A stretch of DNA of 18,794 bases from CAZUSO01 sp964622775 (GTDB taxonomy: Bacteria; Bacteroidota; Bacteroidia; Chitinophagales; Chitinophagaceae): assembly GCA_964622775.1 (NCBI GenBank), contig CAZUSO010000055.1:1-18794 (forward strand), in the 5' to 3' direction. How positions within the stretch are numbered: position 1 is the stretch's first letter; each line of letters opens with the position of its first letter. Shown piece after piece: positions 14,805 to 18,794 of the stretch. The translations under genes and the position numbers were made by a program. Under the pieces are notes generated by a model that searched no databases, had not been told where the DNA came from, and worked only from the letters and a program-made list of their open reading frames with translations.

Positions 14805-14824
14805 TGATTTGATCGTATTTCCTT

Positions 14825-14832
14825 TACTTTTG
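14825..14832 (+). promoter_or_regulatory. Promoter -7 element for the ZIP transporter
   Basis: TACTTTTG is an exact consensus match ending 18 bp before the ATG at 14851. The closest upstream TTTG (14808-14811) is only 13 bp away and overlaps the GATTTGAT copy, so a -33 element is not convincing. Confidence 0.5.
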
Positions 14833-14850
14833 CATCTGCATTCCGCATTT

Positions 14851-15585
14851 ATGAATCTCATCTTGTTGTATGGCCTTTTATTATTTATCGTCACCTGCAT
14901 CGGAGGCAGTGTTCCCTTTTGGAAAAAAGACTGGGATGAACGCTGGATGCAGTACCTGCTGGCATTTTCAGGAGCCTTTTTATTAGGCATTACCCTGCTG
15001 CACCTGATCCCGGAAAATATTGAGCAATTAGGTCATCAGGCAGGCATACTGATCCTGGCAGGATTTTTTCTGCAACAAATCATTCAACGGTTCACCCATG
15101 GCATGGAACACGGGCACCTTCATCTGCACGGGCATACGATGCTTCCCGTGCTTCCGGTCTTTGCCGGCCTCGGCTTTCATGCATTCAGCGAAGGCATTCC
15201 GCTTGGAATCACCTATGCCGACCATAACACCCTCGCTTCCCTGTACCTTGCCGTTGCCTTGCATAAGCTTCCGGAGGCCATGCTGATTACTTCCGCCGTG
15301 CTGTTCAGTACTAAAAGTAAAAGTAAGGCCGGGATGATGATGATGATGTTTGCCACCATTACACCTATTGCCGCCCTGCTCAGCTTTTATATCGGCAGCC
15401 GTTTCGAGGCTGTTTCCGGCTTTATCATGTATTGCATTCCGGTAGTAGCCGGCTCCTTCCTCCATATTGCCACCACCATCTTCTTTGAAAGCGGCACCAA
15501 ATCGCATGAGATGAACCCCAAAAAATGGATAGCCGTCCTCTCCGGGCTGGGATTAGCCGTGCTGACCCTTATCAATGCGCATTAA
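14851..15585 (+). CDS. ZIP family divalent metal transporter
   Basis: This 244-residue membrane protein of the ZIP family imports zinc, iron or manganese into the cytoplasm. About eight hydrophobic segments are visible. The metal-site motifs of helices 4 and 5 are intact: FHAFSEGIPLGI (His110, Glu114) and ALHKLPEA (His138, Glu142). A His-rich loop between helices 3 and 4 (HGMEHGHLHLHGHT, about 83-96) is typical of the family. The frame extends 14 codons upstream to a TTG, but that stretch holds the promoter, so the ATG giving MNLILLYGLLLF is chosen. A run of five Met (162-166) is encoded by a pure (ATG)5 repeat. It appears monocistronic, ending 61 bp before the next gene, which has its own -7 element. 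Confidence 0.92.
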   Translation: MNLILLYGLLLFIVTCIGGSVPFWKKDWDERWMQYLLAFSGAFLLGITLLHLIPENIEQLGHQAGILILAGFFLQQIIQRFTHGMEHGHLHLHGHTMLPVLPVFAGLGFHAFSEGIPLGITYADHNTLASLYLAVALHKLPEAMLITSAVLFSTKSKSKAGMMMMMFATITPIAALLSFYIGSRFEAVSGFIMYCIPVVAGSFLHIATTIFFESGTKSHEMNPKKWIAVLSGLGLAVLTLINAH

Positions 15586-15614
15586 ACGCTGAAAAGCTAA
15601 CCGTCAAAAAGCAT

Positions 15615-15622
15615 TATCTTTG
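15615..15622 (+). promoter_or_regulatory. Promoter -7 element for the TraB/GumN gene
   Basis: TATCTTTG is an exact TAnnTTTG match ending 24 bp before the ATG. AAAAGGAAC (about 15634-15642) in the leader resembles a weak ribosome-binding site. Confidence 0.5.
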
Positions 15623-15646
15623 CCCACTTAATAAAAAGGAACATTT

Positions 15647-16552
15647 ATGTATAAATACCCCTTTCTGTTTTGCTCCCTGTTATTTGGAATCATTTCCTGC
15701 ACGGCACAGACGAACAAAAGCCCTAAAACCGGATTAAAAGCAACTAAAGACGTCATGTCACTAACCTGGAAGGTAAGCGGAAATGGTCTGGAAGAAGCAT
15801 CTTACCTGTTAGGTACCATCCACATTATCTGTAAGGACGATTACTTCTGGACGGAAGCAATGGAACATGCGCTGGAGCAGTCTCAAAAGGTATGTATGGA
15901 GATGGATCTGGACGACCCTTCATTACAAATGGAGCTGTCTCAGGGTCTGCTGTTACCGCCGGGAAAAACCCTGAAGGATTATTTCAGCGAATCCGATTAT
16001 CAACAGGTATCTGCTTACGTACAGGACAGTCTGGGTATGCCCATGATAATTATGGACAAGATGAAGCCCATTGCCCTGCTCACGATGATGTCCACCAGAA
16101 ATATGGGTAGTTGTGACGCAACTGAATCCTATGAAATGAATATCATGAAGAAGGCTACAGAAGGCGATAAAGAACTGATTGGCCTGGAGACTCCTGCTGA
16201 ACAGCTGGCAACCCTGGAAAAGTTAAACACAGACAGTGTGGCGGACTATGTAATGAAGAGCATCAACGACGGGGGACAGGAAAATTCCGAATTGCTGAAG
16301 CAACTTACAGATGCCTATAAAAGGCAGGATCTGGCCGCGCTTTATCAGCTCATCATCCAGTCGCAGGAATACAGCGCCGACCTTGACGGACTGCTGTTTC
16401 AGCGCAATGCAAAATGGATCCCGCTTATGGCTGGAATCATGAAGAAGCAACCCACATTATTTGCTGTAGGCGCCGGCCATCTTTGGGGTGAAAAAGGCGT
16501 GATTGAACTGCTACGTGATGAAGGCTATACGGTAGAGCCTTATACGGATTGA
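15647..16552 (+). CDS. TraB/PrgY/GumN family lipoprotein (TIKI-like putative metalloprotease)
   Basis: This 301-residue protein has an N-terminal signal (MYKYPFLFCSLLFGIISC) with a plausible lipid-attachment Cys18, so it is probably anchored in the envelope. The mature part carries the conserved elements of the TraB/GumN superfamily: LLGTIH (54-59, His59), MEMD (84-87, Glu85), GLETP (179-183, Glu181), RNAKW (253-257) and VGAGHLWGEKG (274-284, His278). These Gly-x-x-His and Glu residues are the proposed metal and catalytic site shared with TIKI/PrgY proteases, so loss of activity is not indicated. The substrate is unknown. guaA follows 70 bp later, so the two may be co-transcribed, but a functional link is not suggested. 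Confidence 0.88.
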   Translation: MYKYPFLFCSLLFGIISCTAQTNKSPKTGLKATKDVMSLTWKVSGNGLEEASYLLGTIHIICKDDYFWTEAMEHALEQSQKVCMEMDLDDPSLQMELSQGLLLPPGKTLKDYFSESDYQQVSAYVQDSLGMPMIIMDKMKPIALLTMMSTRNMGSCDATESYEMNIMKKATEGDKELIGLETPAEQLATLEKLNTDSVADYVMKSINDGGQENSELLKQLTDAYKRQDLAALYQLIIQSQEYSADLDGLLFQRNAKWIPLMAGIMKKQPTLFAVGAGHLWGEKGVIELLRDEGYTVEPYTD

Positions 16553-16622
16553 GAAACATAACAAATGCACATTACTCATACGGGTGAAGCCCGAAAACCT
16601 GCAATACGCACTGCTATTTCCA

Positions 16623-18155
16623 ATGACAGAAAAAATAATAATTGTCGATTTCGGTTCCCAATATACCCAGTTGATAGCCCGCAATATCCGGGAGCTGAAC
16701 ATCTATTGTGAAATTTATCCCTGCCTGAAACCGGTACCCGTTACAGAAGATGTAAAAGGCATTATTCTTTCAGGAAGTCCTTTTTCCGTAAATGATCCGA
16801 ATGCGCCCAAACCTGATATTACGGCCTGGGCCAATCTGGCGCCGGTGCTGGGCGTCTGCTATGGCGCTCAATTGATTGCTCAGCAAAATGGCGGACTGGT
16901 AGCGAAATCCAATAGCCGCGAATACGGACGGGCACATATCAACTTAGTAGGAAAGGAAAAGTTATTCGCCGCCATACCGGAAGGAACTCAGGTCTGGATG
17001 AGCCATAGCGACAGCGTGAAAGAGTTGCCTGCCGGCTTTACGCTACTGGCTAAGACGCCCAACATCCCGGTTGCCGCATATAAAGTAACGCAGTTTCCCT
17101 ACCCCGTTTACGGTATCCAGTTTCATCCGGAAGTTACACACAGCACGGATGGCAAACAACTGCTGAAAAACTTTAGCATTGACATTTGCGGCTGCCGCCA
17201 GGACTGGACGCCTGCCGCATTTATCGAAGAAACGGTAGCGCATATCAAAGCAAAGGCGGGCAATGACAAGGTGGTCATGGCATTAAGCGGAGGCGTGGAT
17301 TCTACCGTTGCGGCTACCCTGATTCACAAAGCCATCGGTGATAAGCTCTATTGCATCTTTGTGGACAACGGACTGCTGCGCAAAAACGAATTTGAACAGG
17401 TGCTGGAAGGTTACCGGCATTTAGGACTGAATACGAAGGGTGTGGACGCAAAGGAAAGATTTTACCAGGCGCTGCAGGATGTCAGCGATCCGGAAAAAAA
17501 ACGGAAGATCATCGGAGGCTTATTTATTGATGTTTTTCATGATGAGGCCCTGCAGATTCAGGATGTCAACTTTTTGGGTCAGGGCACCATATACCCTGAT
17601 GTGATTGAATCGGTTTCCGTAAACGGACCTTCCGCAACAATCAAGTCTCATCACAATGTAGGTGGTCTTCCGGAAATCATGAAAATGGAACTGATTGAGC
17701 CACTGCGCAATTTGTTTAAAGATGAGGTGCGGCGTATCGGCAAGGAGCTGGGCATTGATTCCATATTTTTACAAAGACATCCCTTCCCCGGACCGGGCTT
17801 AGGTATTCGCATCCTGGGCGCAGTTTCCGATGAAAAAGTACATCTGCTACAGGAAGCAGACGATATTTACATCCGGCATTTGCGCGAAAGCGGCGAGTAC
17901 GACCGTATATGGCAGGCCGGCGCCATACTGCTGCCGGTACAAAGCGTAGGCGTTATGGGCGATGAACGGACGTATGAATACACCGTGGCGCTACGCGCCG
18001 TAACCTCGGTGGACGGCATGACGGCAGACTGGGCGCATATCCCTTATGAGCTGCTGGCCGCCATCTCCAACGACATCATCAATAAGGTACGCGGCATCAA
18101 CCGCGTAGTATATGACATCAGCAGCAAACCGCCGGCAACCATTGAGTGGGAATAA
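16623..18155 (+). CDS. guaA: GMP synthase (glutamine-hydrolysing)
   Basis: GuaA converts XMP to GMP with ATP and glutamine-derived ammonia in the cytoplasm. From the ATG it has 510 residues, as expected. The class I glutamine amidotransferase domain carries the triad Cys79 (GVCYGAQL), His168 and Glu170 (GIQFHPE). The ATP-pyrophosphatase domain has the PP-loop LSGGVDST (221-228), and the dimerisation domain ends with the canonical SSKPPATIEWE. A 13-codon upstream extension to a GTG is rejected because the ATG gives the standard MTEKIIIVDFGSQYTQL opening. No clear -7 element lies in the 70-bp gap, so it may be read from the TraB/GumN promoter. guaB is not in the window. Confidence 0.98.
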   Translation: MTEKIIIVDFGSQYTQLIARNIRELNIYCEIYPCLKPVPVTEDVKGIILSGSPFSVNDPNAPKPDITAWANLAPVLGVCYGAQLIAQQNGGLVAKSNSREYGRAHINLVGKEKLFAAIPEGTQVWMSHSDSVKELPAGFTLLAKTPNIPVAAYKVTQFPYPVYGIQFHPEVTHSTDGKQLLKNFSIDICGCRQDWTPAAFIEETVAHIKAKAGNDKVVMALSGGVDSTVAATLIHKAIGDKLYCIFVDNGLLRKNEFEQVLEGYRHLGLNTKGVDAKERFYQALQDVSDPEKKRKIIGGLFIDVFHDEALQIQDVNFLGQGTIYPDVIESVSVNGPSATIKSHHNVGGLPEIMKMELIEPLRNLFKDEVRRIGKELGIDSIFLQRHPFPGPGLGIRILGAVSDEKVHLLQEADDIYIRHLRESGEYDRIWQAGAILLPVQSVGVMGDERTYEYTVALRAVTSVDGMTADWAHIPYELLAAISNDIINKVRGINRVVYDISSKPPATIEWE

Positions 18156-18199
18156 CGCAGGCATGAACGGCAATAGCTGAAACAAAAACAAGAAGATGC

Positions 18200-18655
18200 A
18201 TGAAAAAGTTAATCATTCCCTTACTGGCGCTAATGCTATCAGCCGGCTGCGACCGTAGCGGCAGGCAACAACGGCAGCAAATTGATTCCCTGCAACGGGT
18301 TATTTATACCTTTAAAGCCAGCCAGGATTCGCTTCAGGAGGCACTGTCCGGGAACGGGAACGGATCATCGCATATTGCAGAAAGCTGGAGCTACCCCCGG
18401 TTTCAGCGTTACGGCATCCCCGATCCGGAAGCTTATGTGGACAGCGTGCTGCGCAGCCGGCCGCAACTGATTCCGCTGAAAGCCGCTTTGGGCGGAACAA
18501 TGCAGTTTTACAAAATCCAGCTCATCAACGACCGCTGGATTTATGCCGAGTATGAAGACGGACATGTCTCCGGCAGCGCCATCTTCCAATACCGTTTTAA
18601 TGATGACGGCAGCATGCAGTTTAAGCCGGTACTACAGTACGCGCCTTTTAAATAA
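18200..18655 (+). CDS. Small lipoprotein, function unknown
   Basis: This 151-residue protein has a textbook lipoprotein signal peptide (MKKLIIPLLALMLSAGC, lipidated Cys17). A short Gln-rich, probably coiled-coil stretch follows (about 22-50, RQQIDSLQRVI...SQDSLQEAL), then a Gly/Asn/Ser linker and a small globular domain rich in aromatic residues (about 60-151, with PEAYVDSVLRSRPQLIPLKA and GTMQFYKIQLIND). I do not recognise a family for the C-terminal domain. It starts 44 bp after guaA on the same strand with no promoter element visible, so it may be the last gene of that transcript. Good start, lipobox and clean composition support a real gene. Confidence 0.8.
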   Translation: MKKLIIPLLALMLSAGCDRSGRQQRQQIDSLQRVIYTFKASQDSLQEALSGNGNGSSHIAESWSYPRFQRYGIPDPEAYVDSVLRSRPQLIPLKAALGGTMQFYKIQLINDRWIYAEYEDGHVSGSAIFQYRFNDDGSMQFKPVLQYAPFK

Positions 18656-18704
18656 GTGTAGATTATTTCGAGGGATTATACGCCGGACAGGATAGTGTTG
18701 TGTA

Positions 18705-18745
18705 TTTCACACAAAGGGAACTAAGAAAACAAAGCTATATTCTTC
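18705..18745 (+). repeat. Purine-rich dispersed repeat, copy 3
   Basis: This segment begins TTTCACACAAAGGGAACTAA and continues GAAAACAAAGC then TATATTCTTC. It matches the layout of 5457-5502 in the same orientation. It lies 50 bp past the stop of the small lipoprotein gene. The remaining bases to the window end show no gene start I can support. Confidence 0.45.
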
Positions 18746-18794
18746 TCAAGTTTGACACTATTTTAATATAAGGTATTGATATTCAGCGATAGCG

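Noticed and set aside
14809..14850. TTG extension of the ZIP gene by 14 codons
   Set aside because: The stretch overlaps GATTTGAT and the -7 element, and the ATG at 14851 gives a normal first helix.
16584..16622. GTG extension of guaA by 13 codons
   Set aside because: The ATG at 16623 gives the universal GuaA N-terminus; the extension has no family counterpart.

Overview
The window is a chromosomal segment of a member of the Bacteroidota, most likely a Chitinophagaceae-type or related environmental lineage. The evidence is that eight genes have an exact Bacteroidota -7 promoter element (TAnnTTTG) upstream, clear Shine-Dalgarno sequences are scarce, several lipoproteins have SPII lipoboxes, and the gene set (DUF5074-type propeller lipoprotein, MoCo-sulfurase-like class V aminotransferase, AnmK with an FDICPAN motif) is typical of that phylum. 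Genus cannot be assigned from sequence reading alone.

Layout. Positions 1-272 hold an upstream leader with a terminator-like hairpin, a short palindromic repeat and the def promoter. A forward operon follows: def (peptide deformylase), a four-helix membrane protein and a BtuF/TroA-like metal or cobalamin receptor without a signal peptide. A convergent membrane protein of unknown function overlaps it by 4 bp. mutS (2710-5337) runs forward. A 590-bp gap full of repeats precedes a reverse-strand block: thrS, a TerC/Alx family membrane protein, anmK, and a stand-alone MoCo-sulfurase-like PLP enzyme. An AT-rich stretch (about 16% GC over 300 bp by hand count) separates this block from a forward DUF5074-like surface lipoprotein. 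A degraded amidohydrolase remnant and a reverse DUF721/DciA-like gene follow. The last block is forward: a ZIP metal transporter, a TraB/GumN lipoprotein, guaA and a small lipoprotein.

Most genes are ordinary housekeeping functions (translation, mismatch repair, GMP synthesis, cell-wall recycling, metal homeostasis) and do not form one pathway. The most unusual content is intergenic. There is a family of MITE-like palindromic elements whose ends read roughly GGGTGCATTTCAAATT. Two unrelated hairpin cores carry these ends: core 1 in elements A (7941-8265) and B (14301-14604), core 2 in element C (14613-14804). A fourth locus, D (5344-5698), has the core-2 hairpin and one end. The copies are arranged as nested inverted pairs (D, A ... 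B, C) around thrS to DUF721. B and C are adjacent and separated by an 8-bp GATTTGAT that also occurs on their outer sides. No transposase lies in the window.
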